This document shows, piece after piece, positions 38,228 through 45,749 of a DNA stretch of 64,000 nucleotides. This DNA comes from Streptomyces sp. A2-16 (GTDB lineage Bacteria; Actinomycetota; Actinomycetes; Streptomycetales; Streptomycetaceae). A program made the position numbers and the translations under genes. Within the stretch, counting starts at the first letter, position 1. Each line of letters begins with the position of its first letter. The stretch spans positions 6,696,001 through 6,760,000 of the forward strand of contig NZ_CP063808.1 in assembly GCF_018128905.1 (NCBI RefSeq). The letters run 5' to 3'. The notes below the pieces were generated by a model. The model had not been told where the DNA came from. It saw only the letters and a program-made list of their open reading frames with translations, and ran no database searches.

Positions 38228-38299
38228 TGGGCGATACTGGGTTCGAACCAGTGACCTCTTCGGTGTGAACGAAGCGCTCTCCCACTGAGCTAATCGCCC
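38228..38299 (-). tRNA. tRNA-Val (anticodon CAC), second copy
   Basis: The 72 bases are identical to the tRNA at 28163-28234, including anticodon loop TTCACAC and no encoded CCA. It has the same orientation. The flanking sequences differ almost from the tRNA ends, sharing only about three bases. Confidence 0.97.
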
Positions 38300-38328
38300 G
38301 GGCGCAGGAAGAAGATTACCCCATGTCA

Positions 38329-38368
38329 GGGGGTGCCTGTGACCAGCGGTGACAGCCCGGGCACCCCC
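38329..38368 (-). terminator. Hairpin after the PGPGW protein gene
   Basis: Bases 38329-38337 pair with 38360-38368 (9 bp, long loop) just beyond the stop at 38376, on the side of tRNA-Val. Confidence 0.5.
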
Positions 38369-38375
38369 GCGCGGC

Positions 38376-38837
38376 TCACTGGTCCTTGATGTTCCAGGGC
38401 ATCTCGAGACCGAACTTCCAGAGGTAGACCCCGAGGATCGCGCCGATGATCACCAGGCCGATCGAGGTCAGGATGATGTTGCGACGGCGCACCTTGGGAT
38501 CGAGGGCTCGCTGGGCCGCCTCGGTCACCTTGCGCTTGGTCCAGCGGAGCACGAGCTGGGCCCAGACGAACTCGGTCGCCCAGATCGCCATACCGCCGAA
38601 GATCACGACCCATCCGGGTCCGGGCAGCGGCAGCATGATGATGCCGGCCACCACGACCGCCAGGCCGATGACGAAGACCAGGACCTGCCAGCTCAGATGC
38701 AGCAGCCGCCGCGACTTGATGAATTCCGGCGCCCTGGAACCGAGCCCCTGCTCGTCCCGCGCCCCTTCCGACTGCTCGTCGGTCTGCCCGTCAGGTGCCA
38801 CGGCGACCTCGCGCGGCTCGTCACTCCCCGTATTCAT
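38376..38837 (-). CDS. PGPGW/TIGR02611-family membrane protein
   Basis: A 153-residue protein with a hydrophilic N-terminus, two membrane helices flanking the diagnostic LPLPGPGWVVIFGGMAIWATEF motif, and a third C-terminal helix (NIILTSIGLVIIGAILGVYLW). It matches the actinobacterial TIGR02611 proteins, whose role is unknown. The ATG at 38837 is used. It is divergent from ssgB, its normal neighbour in Streptomyces. Confidence 0.9.
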   Translation of the reverse strand: MNTGSDEPREVAVAPDGQTDEQSEGARDEQGLGSRAPEFIKSRRLLHLSWQVLVFVIGLAVVVAGIIMLPLPGPGWVVIFGGMAIWATEFVWAQLVLRWTKRKVTEAAQRALDPKVRRRNIILTSIGLVIIGAILGVYLWKFGLEMPWNIKDQ

Positions 38838-39028
38838 ACAGCCCAACCCTACCGGAGAGAAACCAGTCACCGGAATGGTCGTACCTCCCCAAGGGGTTCT
38901 CGGCCGGAAGAGTTACGTAAAGGCACGCAAAACACTCAGAGGGGTTTACAACGGCACCGTAGGTGGCATGTCGATTTCGCCGACGTGCGAATCCCCGAGC
39001 GCACACTGAGCGAAAGGCCCTGGCGCTT

Positions 39029-39442
39029 ATGAACACCACGGTCAGCTGCGAGCTGCACCTGCGCCTCGTTGTGTCGAGCGAGTCCTCCCTGCCTGTCCCC
39101 GCAGGCCTGCGGTACGACACGGCCGACCCCTACGCCGTGCACGCCACCTTCCACACCGGAGCCGAGGAGACCGTCGAGTGGGTGTTCGCCCGCGACCTCC
39201 TCGCAGAGGGCCTCCACCGGCCCACCGGAACCGGCGACGTCCGAGTCTGGCCGTCGCGCAGCCACGGTCAGGGCGTCGTCTGCATCGCCCTGAGCTCCCC
39301 GGAGGGAGAAGCACTGCTCGAGGCCCCGGCGCGGGCCCTGGAGTCGTTCCTGAAGCGGACTGACGCCGCCGTGCCCCCGGGCACGGAGCACCGCCACTTC
39401 GATCTGGATCAGGAGCTCTCGCACATCCTGGCGGAAAGCTAG
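39029..39442 (+). CDS. ssgB: Sporulation/cell-division activator SsgB
   Basis: A 137-residue SsgA-like protein whose sequence is, as far as I can recall, essentially the S. coelicolor SsgB sequence (MNTTVSCELHLRLVVSSESS ... ELSHILAES). SsgB is required for sporulation-specific septation and recruits FtsZ to future septum sites with SsgA. Length and start match the family exactly, and the ATG at 39029 has a GAAAGG site. The near invariance of SsgB across streptomycetes supports the genus assignment. A perfect 50-bp palindrome follows the gene. Confidence 0.97.
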   Translation: MNTTVSCELHLRLVVSSESSLPVPAGLRYDTADPYAVHATFHTGAEETVEWVFARDLLAEGLHRPTGTGDVRVWPSRSHGQGVVCIALSSPEGEALLEAPARALESFLKRTDAAVPPGTEHRHFDLDQELSHILAES

Positions 39443-39515
39443 GGCGAGGCCGCACAGAGCCGCCCGGCGCCGTCCACTCGGGGAGACGGCTCGGGCTGGT
39501 ACAACCGCATAGGGA

Positions 39516-39565
39516 ACGACAGGTGCCGTGGCTGCGGAGCGCTCCGCAGCCACGGCACCTGTCGT
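39516..39565. terminator. Perfect 50-bp palindrome, probable ssgB terminator
   Basis: Bases 39516-39540 are the exact reverse complement of 39541-39565, with no spacer, so the centre is GC|GC and the stem is effectively 23 bp with a 4-base loop. It lies 74 bp after the ssgB stop and 87 bp before the next start. Termination is the simplest role; it could also be a protein-binding site. Confidence 0.7.
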
Positions 39566-39651
39566 GCGTCCGGGCACCGAGTCCCGGCGAGCCGTTACCA
39601 TCGGCCAGCATCGGCGGGCGTTCGCCCGACCCCCAGGCCAGGGAGCGAATC

Positions 39652-40215
39652 GTGCTGATCACCCACGACACCCGGTGCGCCCTCGACACCGTGGTCGATC
39701 TGGTGAACACCGCACCGGAGGAAGACGAGGCGGCACCGGACGGGCTGCCGGATGTCGCGGCGCTCGCGGATTTCGTACAGAACCACGAGATCAGCGACGT
39801 CGGAGTGCTCTCGGAGTTCGATCTGTCGGCCGTGCGCAAGATCCGGGGGCGGTTCGCCTCGGTCTTCGCGGCCCCGGACGCCCGGGCCGCCGCGAACCTG
39901 ATCAACGACCTGGTCGCCGCCGCGGGCACCACTCCCCAGCTCACGAACCACGACGGCTACGACTGGCATGTGCACTACTTCGCGCCGGGCGCCTCCGTCG
40001 CCGACCACCTGGCGGCCGACTGCGGGATGGCGCTGGCGTTCTTCGTGGTGGCCGGGGAGCAGGAACGGCTGCGGCGCTGCGAGGCGCCCGACTGCCGGCG
40101 GGCCTTCGTGGACCTGTCCCGCAACCGCTCGCGCCGCTACTGCGACAGCCGGACCTGCGGAAACCGGCTGCACGTGGCGGCCTACCGGGCGCGGCGCAAG
40201 GAGGCCGCGGGCTGA
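39652..40215 (+). CDS. CGNR zinc-finger protein, putative transcription regulator
   Basis: A 187-residue protein with an N-terminal ABATE-type ligand domain (DTVVDLVNTAPEED ... LLHD-like helices) and a C-terminal CGNR zinc finger (RRCEAPDCRRAFVDLSRNRS, then RYCDSRTCGNR). The four zinc-ligand cysteines and the CGNR motif are intact. Such proteins are thought to be stress-linked transcription regulators, but targets are unknown. The GTG at 39652 follows GGGAG; the upstream palindrome could hold its operator. Its stop is followed by degenerate GC-rich repeats. Confidence 0.9.
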   Translation: MLITHDTRCALDTVVDLVNTAPEEDEAAPDGLPDVAALADFVQNHEISDVGVLSEFDLSAVRKIRGRFASVFAAPDARAAANLINDLVAAAGTTPQLTNHDGYDWHVHYFAPGASVADHLAADCGMALAFFVVAGEQERLRRCEAPDCRRAFVDLSRNRSRRYCDSRTCGNRLHVAAYRARRKEAAG

Positions 40216-40297
40216 GGTCCGGGGCGGGGCCGCGACCGCTGCCGCGGGCTGGGGCCCAGGCTGGGGCGGGGACGGGGGTCCAGGCTCGGGCTCGGTG

Positions 40298-40380
40298 TCG
40301 ACGTGGTCCCGACGGTGTCGACGGGAGTCGACTGATGCCGACGTGGACTCGACGGGTGGCGACGTGGTCCCCGACGGGTG
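40298..40380. repeat. Degenerate ~20-bp tandem repeats between convergent stops
   Basis: Four units beginning at 40298, 40318, 40338 and 40359 share a CGACGTGG...CGACGGGTG pattern of 20-22 bp. They fill the gap between the CGNR gene stop (40215) and the small minus-strand gene stop (40404). A CCAGGCT-containing ~30-bp direct repeat lies just before them (40249-40290). Confidence 0.6.
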
Positions 40381-40403
40381 GCGCCGGGGACCACGGGTAC
40401 GGC

Positions 40404-40556
40404 TCAGAGCAGCAGCAGGTCGTGCAGCGCAGCCATGAGCAGGAGAGACCCGATCACCGCAAGGAAGATCATCAGCGGTGGCTGGGAAAGGGCGAAGAGG
40501 CATCCACGCGGCTCGTCCTGCGGCGGCGCGGTATCGCTCTGTTTCGTGTCCAGCAT
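40404..40556 (-). CDS. Small single-pass membrane protein (50 residues)
   Basis: A 50-residue product with a charged N-terminal half (TKQSDTAPPQDEPRG), then CLFALSQPPLMIF and one long hydrophobic helix to the C-terminus. The composition is that of a real small membrane protein and I recall near-identical short proteins in other streptomycetes. The ATG at 40556 is the only start after an in-frame TGA upstream, but it lacks a good ribosome site, so a start or leader irregularity is possible. Function is unknown. Confidence 0.65.
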   Translation of the reverse strand: MLDTKQSDTAPPQDEPRGCLFALSQPPLMIFLAVIGSLLLMAALHDLLLL

Positions 40557-40712
40557 CTCGCGGCGATGATGACGCAGCCGACACCCCCGGCGCGATCAAC
40601 ACGCCCGGAATGAGCGGGAGTTCGCTGGATTCCGTGATGTCCGTTTCGAGTCGTGATCGATTGGGGTCGGCCGCTGACCCCACTGCGAACGTTTCAGTTC
40701 ACCGCGCGACCG

Positions 40713-41171
40713 TCATATGCCGTGCTTCTTGAGTATGGCCTCGATGTCGCTGAAGTCGTCCCCGGCGGACCCGGCGGACCCGTTCCCCCCGGACTTGGCC
40801 GCGGGCCGGGCCGCCGGGGTGCGCCCGGCCGGGCCGAGCGAGGGCGCCGAGGCCGCGGGGGCCACCGCCTCCCGCTGGGCGCCACGGGCCGCCTTGCGCT
40901 CCTTGCGGGAGCCGCCACGGCGACGCTCCACCGCGCGCGTGGTGGAGAACAGCACCCAGGACAGGCCGAGCACGCCGAAGCCCGCCCAGGCCGTCGGGCT
41001 GAAGGCGGTGTCCGCGAGCCAGTCGACGACGCCGGTCATCACGAGGCCCAGCGGGACGAGGGAGTAGGCGGCGATACGGGTGGCCGCGAGGAAGCGCTTC
41101 CGGTACGCGGTGACCGCCGCGATGCCCAGGCCGGCCGCGGCGACGGCGGAACAGACGGTCTCGGCAATCAT
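40713..41171 (-). CDS. Small conserved membrane protein, unknown function
   Basis: A 152-residue protein with about three N-terminal hydrophobic segments (ETVCSAVAAAGLGIAAVTAY, AAYSLVPLGLVMTGVVDWL, WAGFGVLGLSWVLF). A basic linker and an Ala/Gly-rich segment follow, and it ends in the conserved tail DDFSDIEAILKKHGI. The ATG at 41171 is preferred over one ten codons upstream because GGAGGA lies directly before it. Homologues are sometimes labelled cellulose synthase in databases, but nothing here resembles a synthase. The conserved C-terminal helix may be a contact site. Confidence 0.8.
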   Translation of the reverse strand: MIAETVCSAVAAAGLGIAAVTAYRKRFLAATRIAAYSLVPLGLVMTGVVDWLADTAFSPTAWAGFGVLGLSWVLFSTTRAVERRRGGSRKERKAARGAQREAVAPAASAPSLGPAGRTPAARPAAKSGGNGSAGSAGDDFSDIEAILKKHGI

Positions 41172-41395
41172 CCGGTCCTCCAGGCAGGGCTCGATCGGCA
41201 ACGTGCCGCTTCGTCCCTATCCATCCTGCACCTTTCGACCCCCGCCGGGCCATGCCCCTGAAGGACATCAGGGACATCTCCGGGTCGCCTCCTCCGCAGG
41301 TGCCGGTCGGGCTCGTACCGCAGGAGCGGGGCGGATGCCGTCGCGGAGGCCGGGGGCGGTTCGGCCCGACGGTCCCGAGCTGGGAGACTGGGCCC

Positions 41396-41917
41396 ATGAG
41401 CGACCCCTCCCCCGTCCTTCCCGCCGCGCCCGTGCTCGACGTCTGGTGCGAGCTGCAGTGCCCGGACTGCCGTGGCGCGCTGGACGATGTCCGGGCCCTG
41501 CGGGCCCGTTACGGCGACCGTCTGGAGCTGCGGCTGCGGCACTTCCCGCTGGAGAAGCACAAGCACTCCTTCGCCGCCGCTCAGGCCGCCGAGGAGGCCC
41601 TTGAACAGGGCAGGGGCTGGGAGTTCGTCGAGGCCGTGCTCGAGCGGGTACCGGAGCTGGACCGCCGGGGAGAGCCCTTCCTGGTCGAGGTCGCCCGTGA
41701 ACTGGGTCTCGACGCCGAGGAGTTCGACACGGCGCTGATCGACGGCCGGCACATCCTGATCGTGGATGCGGACCAGGCCGAGGGCAAGGCGATCGGCGTG
41801 ACGGGGACGCCGACCTACGTCATCGACGGCGAGCGCCTCGACGGCGGCAAGAGCCAGGACGGGCTGCGCGAGCGGATCGAGCGGATCGCGGACCGGCTGC
41901 TCGCCGGGCAGGAGTGA
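41396..41917 (+). CDS. DsbA-family thioredoxin-fold protein
   Basis: A 173-residue protein with a CPDC active site (Cys22 and Cys25) in DVWCELQCPDCRGALDD, a helical insertion, and the cis-proline loop GVTGTPTYVIDG. There is no signal peptide or membrane helix, so it is probably a cytoplasmic oxidoreductase of the DsbA/FrnE-like class rather than an exported disulfide catalyst. The ATG at 41396 is chosen because it begins at the fold; the frame is open farther upstream. It is convergent with the GNAT gene. Confidence 0.88.
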   Translation: MSDPSPVLPAAPVLDVWCELQCPDCRGALDDVRALRARYGDRLELRLRHFPLEKHKHSFAAAQAAEEALEQGRGWEFVEAVLERVPELDRRGEPFLVEVARELGLDAEEFDTALIDGRHILIVDADQAEGKAIGVTGTPTYVIDGERLDGGKSQDGLRERIERIADRLLAGQE

Positions 41918-41924
41918 GCCGGCC

Positions 41925-42749
41925 TCAGAGCAGGCTCTTGTACATCGAGTAACCCACGGTCGTGTACCCGAGCGACTCGTACAGCCGCTCGGCCGGAGTG
42001 TTGCCCGCGAAGACGTTGAGGCCCAGGACCCGTCTGCCGGAGGCGATCGCCTGGGCCTCGGCCAGCAGCATCAGGGAACGGCCGTGCCCACGGCCCCGAA
42101 AGGCCTCCTCGGACTCGACGTCGTAGACGAAGGCCTTGTCGTCGACGAACTCCACCCACAGGACCCCGACCCGCACACCCTCGTGTTCCAGGACGCTGTA
42201 CCGCGCCTCCTCGGTCACCAGTCCGCGCTCCACCAGCTGCCGGTTGTCCCGCTCCGACCTCGCCCTCGCCTCGGTCTCGGGCACCCCGCGCTCGGTCCAG
42301 TCCCGGGTGTACTCCACGATGCCGCGCCGCGCCCACGGCTCGAACTCGGCCTGGGTCATGGGCCTGGCGCGGCTGCCCGCGGGCAGTTCGGGCGCGGTGG
42401 CACCGAGCTGCTTCTCCATGCCGCGGTTGCGATGGACGTAGCCGAGCATGGTGGCGAGCCGCAGCGCGGGCCCGGCGTCGGCCGGGACCCTGACCTCCAG
42501 CTGCCCGCAGCCCCAGCCCCGCGCCACCTCCTCGGCGGCGAGCGCGGCGACGGTGCCCCGGCCGCGCCTGCGGTCCGGCTCGTCGATCCGCAGGTCCCGG
42601 ATCTGGGCGACGGCCGTCCCGAAGGAGGGGTGGGTCGCGAGGTGTATCGCTCCGACGGGACGGCTGTTCACGCACACCGAGTAGTGGCGGGACAGGGCCC
42701 CGTCGGCGCCGCGCTGGAGCGGCTCGGTCGGCCGCAGGGTGGTGGTCAT
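41925..42749 (-). CDS. Tandem GNAT N-acetyltransferase
   Basis: A 274-residue protein with two GNAT modules. The N-terminal one (~1-120) has QIRDLRIDEPDRRRGRGTVAAL, and the C-terminal one (~125-274) has the cleaner acetyl-CoA loop VYDVESEEAFRGRGHGRSLM with the following NVFAGNTPAERLYESLGY. Double-GNAT proteins such as mycothiol synthase exist in actinobacteria, but this one is not recognisably MshD. The substrate is unknown. The ATG at 42749 is used. Confidence 0.87.
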   Translation of the reverse strand: MTTTLRPTEPLQRGADGALSRHYSVCVNSRPVGAIHLATHPSFGTAVAQIRDLRIDEPDRRRGRGTVAALAAEEVARGWGCGQLEVRVPADAGPALRLATMLGYVHRNRGMEKQLGATAPELPAGSRARPMTQAEFEPWARRGIVEYTRDWTERGVPETEARARSERDNRQLVERGLVTEEARYSVLEHEGVRVGVLWVEFVDDKAFVYDVESEEAFRGRGHGRSLMLLAEAQAIASGRRVLGLNVFAGNTPAERLYESLGYTTVGYSMYKSLL

Positions 42750-42802
42750 CACCGGAGTTCTACCCGCTCCCGCGCGCCGGAGCAGCTCAATATCCCGGGG
42801 CT

Positions 42803-43624
42803 TTACGGATCGAGGTCGTCCCCGGCCCGCTCCTCGAAGATCCGCATGGCCTTGGCGGTCACCGGGCCCGGCGCGCCCGGCAGTTCGCGCGCGTCGACGC
42901 GGTGGACGGCCTGGACGTCCCGCAGGGTCGAGGTGAGGAAGATCTCGTCGGCCCGCTGCAGGACGTCCAGCGGCAGGTCGGTCTCCCTGGCCCCGGTCCA
43001 TTCGACGGTCAACGCGCGCGTGATGCCCGCGAGACAGCCGGAGGCGAGCGGCGGAGTGTGGATCTCGCCGTCGAGGACGACGAAGACGTTCGACCCGGTG
43101 CCCTCGCACAGCTGTCCGACCGTGTTGGCGAACAGCGCCTCGGAGGCGCCGTCCGCACGCGCGCGTGCGAGGGCGACGACGTTCTCGGCGTACGAGGTGG
43201 TCTTGAGCCCGGTGAGCGCGCCGCGCTCGTTCCGCGTCCACGGCACCGTGATCACGGCCGTGGAGTCGGGCCGCGGGGTGGACTCGCCGAGGGCGACCAC
43301 CAGGGTCGGGCCGTGCTCGCCCCGGTCGGATCCGAGGGGACCGTGGCCACCGGTGTAAGTGATGCGCAATCGCCCGAGCGGCATCGGATTCGCTTCGAGT
43401 ACGGCGGCGCAGGCGCGGCGGACCTCGTCGTGGTCCGGGTCGGGCAACCCGAGGCCCCGCGCCGACAGGGTCAGCCGGTCGAGATGCCGGGTGAGGGCGA
43501 AGGGACGGCCGTCCACCGCCTTCACGGTCTCGAAGATGCCGTCGCCCACGGTCAGCCCGTGGTCGAAGACGGAGACGCGGGCGGTCTCGATGTCCTGCAG
43601 CCCGCCGTCGAGCCAGATCTTCAC
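42803..43624 (-). CDS. Aminodeoxychorismate lyase-like class IV aminotransferase
   Basis: A 273-residue PLP enzyme of fold type IV, with VKIWLDGGLQDIETARVSVFDHGLTVGDGIFET at the N-terminus, the PLP-lysine segment GLKTTSYAENV, and the phosphate-binding SNVFVVLDGEIHTPP. The GTG at 43624 overlaps the stop of the PabB-like gene (GTGA), which supports the 4-amino-4-deoxychorismate lyase role (PabC, p-aminobenzoate for folate). A D-amino-acid or branched-chain aminotransferase role cannot be excluded from sequence alone. Confidence 0.88.
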   Translation of the reverse strand: MKIWLDGGLQDIETARVSVFDHGLTVGDGIFETVKAVDGRPFALTRHLDRLTLSARGLGLPDPDHDEVRRACAAVLEANPMPLGRLRITYTGGHGPLGSDRGEHGPTLVVALGESTPRPDSTAVITVPWTRNERGALTGLKTTSYAENVVALARARADGASEALFANTVGQLCEGTGSNVFVVLDGEIHTPPLASGCLAGITRALTVEWTGARETDLPLDVLQRADEIFLTSTLRDVQAVHRVDARELPGAPGPVTAKAMRIFEERAGDDLDP

Positions 43625-44664
43625 GTAAGGGTCCCTCCACTCACCTCGTACGTCCCCGACGCTACCGCGAGCAGCCGGGACGCCTTCAGTTCGGTCTCCC
43701 GCCACTCCCCCTCGGGGTCGGAGCCCCAGGTGATGCCCGCGCCGGTGCCGAAACGCAGCACTCCCTCGGCCCGGTCGATCCAGAAGGTGCGGATGCCGAC
43801 GGCCAGCTCCCCGGTACCCCGGTCGGCGTCGACCCAGCCGACGCCTCCGCAGTACGGCCCTCGGGGCGCGGTCTCCAGTGCGTCGATGATCCGCAGGGCG
43901 CTGGACTTGGGCGCACCGGTGACCGAACCCGGCGGGAAGGCCGCGCCGAGCAGCTCGGGCCAGCCGGCCCCCTCCCGCAGCTCGCCCCGCACCGTCGACA
44001 CGAGATGGACCAGCCCCGGATGCTTCTCCACGGCGCACAGATCGGGAACGGTGACGCTGCCGGTGGCGCACACCCGCCCGAGGTCGTTGCGCACCAGGTC
44101 CACGATCATCACGTTCTCGGCGTAGTCCTTGGCGAGCAGGTCGGCCTCGGTCCGCCCGGTCCCCTTGATCGGCCCCGACTCCACCACGTTTCCCTCCCTG
44201 CGCAGGAACAGCTCGGGCGACGCGGTGGCGATCTCGACTCCGTGCCCCGGCAGCCGAATCGTTCCTGCGTACGGCGCCGGGTTGCCGCGGGCCAGCAGCG
44301 CGGTCAGCGCGTCCACATCGGCGCCGGGTGCCAGGGGCGCGCTCAGGACACGGCAGAGGTTCGCCTGGTAGACCTCGCCGGTCGCGATGTGCGCGCGAAT
44401 CCGCCGTACGCCCTCCGTGTACGCGGCGCGATCCAGCGACGACGTCCAGTCACCGACCGCGGGCCCCCGCCACGCCCCCGGCACCGGCGTGGGCACCGGC
44501 TCCTGGCGTACGTCGGCGAAGCGGGCGCAGGTCAGCCCGCCCTCGAAGTCCGCGGCGACGGCCCAGAAGCCGGCCGAGTCCAGAGCCGCGGGGTCGCTGG
44601 TGACATCGAGGAGTCCGGTGGCGAGGCGCTCGCCGAAACGGGCGAGAGGAGCGAGATCGAGCAC
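43621..44664 (-). CDS. Chorismate-binding aminodeoxychorismate synthase component I-like
   Basis: A 347-residue chorismate-utilising enzyme. The family signature is clear: GEVYQANLCR, ELFLRREGNVVESGPIKGT, AENVMIVDLVRNDLGRVC and FPPGSVTGAPKSSALRIID. It would aminate chorismate to aminodeoxychorismate for the coupled lyase next to it. It lacks a fused glutaminase; PabA must be elsewhere. The GTG at 44664 (VLDLAPLARFGE) is chosen, as the frame opening at ~44742 adds residues unlike the family. It is divergent from the tRNA cluster. Confidence 0.88.
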   Translation of the reverse strand: MLDLAPLARFGERLATGLLDVTSDPAALDSAGFWAVAADFEGGLTCARFADVRQEPVPTPVPGAWRGPAVGDWTSSLDRAAYTEGVRRIRAHIATGEVYQANLCRVLSAPLAPGADVDALTALLARGNPAPYAGTIRLPGHGVEIATASPELFLRREGNVVESGPIKGTGRTEADLLAKDYAENVMIVDLVRNDLGRVCATGSVTVPDLCAVEKHPGLVHLVSTVRGELREGAGWPELLGAAFPPGSVTGAPKSSALRIIDALETAPRGPYCGGVGWVDADRGTGELAVGIRTFWIDRAEGVLRFGTGAGITWGSDPEGEWRETELKASRLLAVASGTYEVSGGTLT

Positions 44665-44842
44665 GCTGCCGAGTCTATGGCGGGTGTCACGCGGGTGACC
44701 TGGCCATGTCCTTGCGGCCGCCCTGACCACGTACGTAGACATGCGCACCGCAGCACGCTGCGCAAACGCGTTTTTGTACTGGCCCCGGAATCCGCTAGAG
44801 TTCAACTCGTCGCCGGGCCGCGAGAGCGGAACGAAACGACAA

Positions 44843-44915
44843 GCGGACGTAGCTCAGTTGGTAGAGCGCAACCTTGCCAAGGTTGAGGTCGCGAGTTCGA
44901 GCCTCGTCGTCCGCT
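44843..44915 (+). tRNA. tRNA-Gly (anticodon GCC)
   Basis: A 73-base cloverleaf with acceptor GCGGACG/CGTCCGC and anticodon stem CAACC/GGTTG with loop TTGCCAA, giving anticodon GCC. It is first in a five-tRNA plus-strand cluster. The CCA is not encoded. Confidence 0.97.
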
Positions 44916-44954
44916 CGATGGAAACAGGGGATCTTCCCGAGCCCCTGCACTCCT

Positions 44955-45028
44955 GGTGGAGTGGCCGAGAGGCGAGGCAACGGCCTGCAAAGCCGTCTAC
45001 ACGGGTTCAAATCCCGTCTCCACCTCCA
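44955..45028 (+). tRNA. tRNA-Cys (anticodon GCA)
   Basis: A cloverleaf of 71 bases (44955-45025) plus an encoded CCA at 45026-45028. The acceptor is GGTGGAG/CTCCACC, and the anticodon stem ACGGC/GCCGT carries loop CTGCAAA, anticodon GCA. It is the only tRNA of this window with a genomic CCA. Confidence 0.97.
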
Positions 45029-45029
45029 A

Positions 45030-45101
45030 GGACGATTAGCTCAGCGGGAGAGCGCTTCCCTGACACGGAAGAGGTCACTGGTTCAATCCCAGTATCGTCC
45101 A
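45030..45101 (+). tRNA. tRNA-Val (anticodon GAC), GGACGAT acceptor
   Basis: A 72-base cloverleaf: anticodon stem CTTCC/GGAAG with loop CTGACAC, anticodon GAC. The acceptor is GGACGAT/ATCGTCC and differs from the next two copies only in the acceptor. It starts one base after the CCA of tRNA-Cys. Confidence 0.97.
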
Positions 45102-45135
45102 CTGGATCTTCGACACACCATCGAGGGTCTGACCC

Positions 45136-45207
45136 GCGCGATTAGCTCAGCGGGAGAGCGCTTCCCTGACACGGAAGAGGTCACTGGTTCAATCCCAGTA
45201 TCGCGCA
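45136..45207 (+). tRNA. tRNA-Val (anticodon GAC), GCGCGAT acceptor
   Basis: A 72-base cloverleaf with the same body as the tRNA at 45030 but acceptor GCGCGAT/ATCGCGC. The base changes on both sides of the stem are compensatory. Confidence 0.97.
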
Positions 45208-45238
45208 CGCAGTACGCACGATCTTGATCGTGTTTCCC

Positions 45239-45310
45239 GCGCGATTAGCTCAGCGGGAGAGCGCTTCCCTGACACGGAAGAGGTCACTGGTTCAATCCCA
45301 GTATCGCGCA
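45239..45310 (+). tRNA. tRNA-Val (anticodon GAC), duplicate of the previous
   Basis: The 72 bases are identical to 45136-45207, including the GCGCGAT acceptor. It is the last tRNA of the cluster and is followed by a terminator. Confidence 0.97.
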
Positions 45311-45316
45311 CGCACC

Positions 45317-45346
45317 GAAGCCCCCGGCCCTGCGGCCGGGGGCTTC
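45317..45346. terminator. Terminator of the tRNA cluster
   Basis: Bases 45317-45329 pair perfectly with 45334-45346 (13 bp, 4-base loop) six bases after the last tRNA, before the convergent zinc-ribbon gene. Confidence 0.88.
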
Positions 45347-45357
45347 TTCGTCCCCGG

Positions 45358-45669
45358 TCAGCTGGAGAACAGCATGTGGCCGAAGCCGCGGTTGCGGTGG
45401 TGGCCGCCGTGATGACCACCGTGGCCGCCGTAGTGACCACCGCCGTGCTGCGGAGCACCCCAGGCCGGTGCGCCGGGCTGGGCCGGGTACTGCGGAGCGG
45501 CCGGCGGCGGCGGAACGGCGGGGCCGCCGGCCCACTGGCCCTCCAGACGGGTCAGCGCCTCCAGCTCGCCGTAGTCGAGAAAGATCCCGCGGCAGCCGCT
45601 GCACTGCTCGATCTGGACACCGTTGCGGTTGTACGTGTGCATCGGTGCATGACACTTCGGACACTGCAT
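45358..45669 (-). CDS. zf-TFIIB-type zinc-ribbon protein with His/Gly-rich tail
   Basis: A 103-residue protein. Residues 1-40 form a zinc ribbon (CPKCHAPMHTYNRNGVQIEQCSGCRGIFLDYGEL) with two CxxC pairs. A Pro/Ala linker follows, and then a His/Gly-rich tail (about residues 75-92) that could bind metal ions. The TFIIB-type ribbon in such short bacterial proteins has no proven function. The ATG at 45669 is used. It is convergent with the tRNA cluster. Confidence 0.88.
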   Translation of the reverse strand: MQCPKCHAPMHTYNRNGVQIEQCSGCRGIFLDYGELEALTRLEGQWAGGPAVPPPPAAPQYPAQPGAPAWGAPQHGGGHYGGHGGHHGGHHRNRGFGHMLFSS

Positions 45670-45749
45670 CGTCGGCTCAACTCCTCGCCCGTCGGTCCTG
45701 CTTGGTGTTACGCCAGGACAGACTCTGTCCGGCTCTGGTCGGTTGCACC

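Noticed and set aside
40713..41171. Cellulose synthase annotation for the 152-residue membrane protein
   Set aside because: There is no glycosyltransferase domain or D,D,D,QxxRW motif; it is a small membrane protein with a conserved helical tail.
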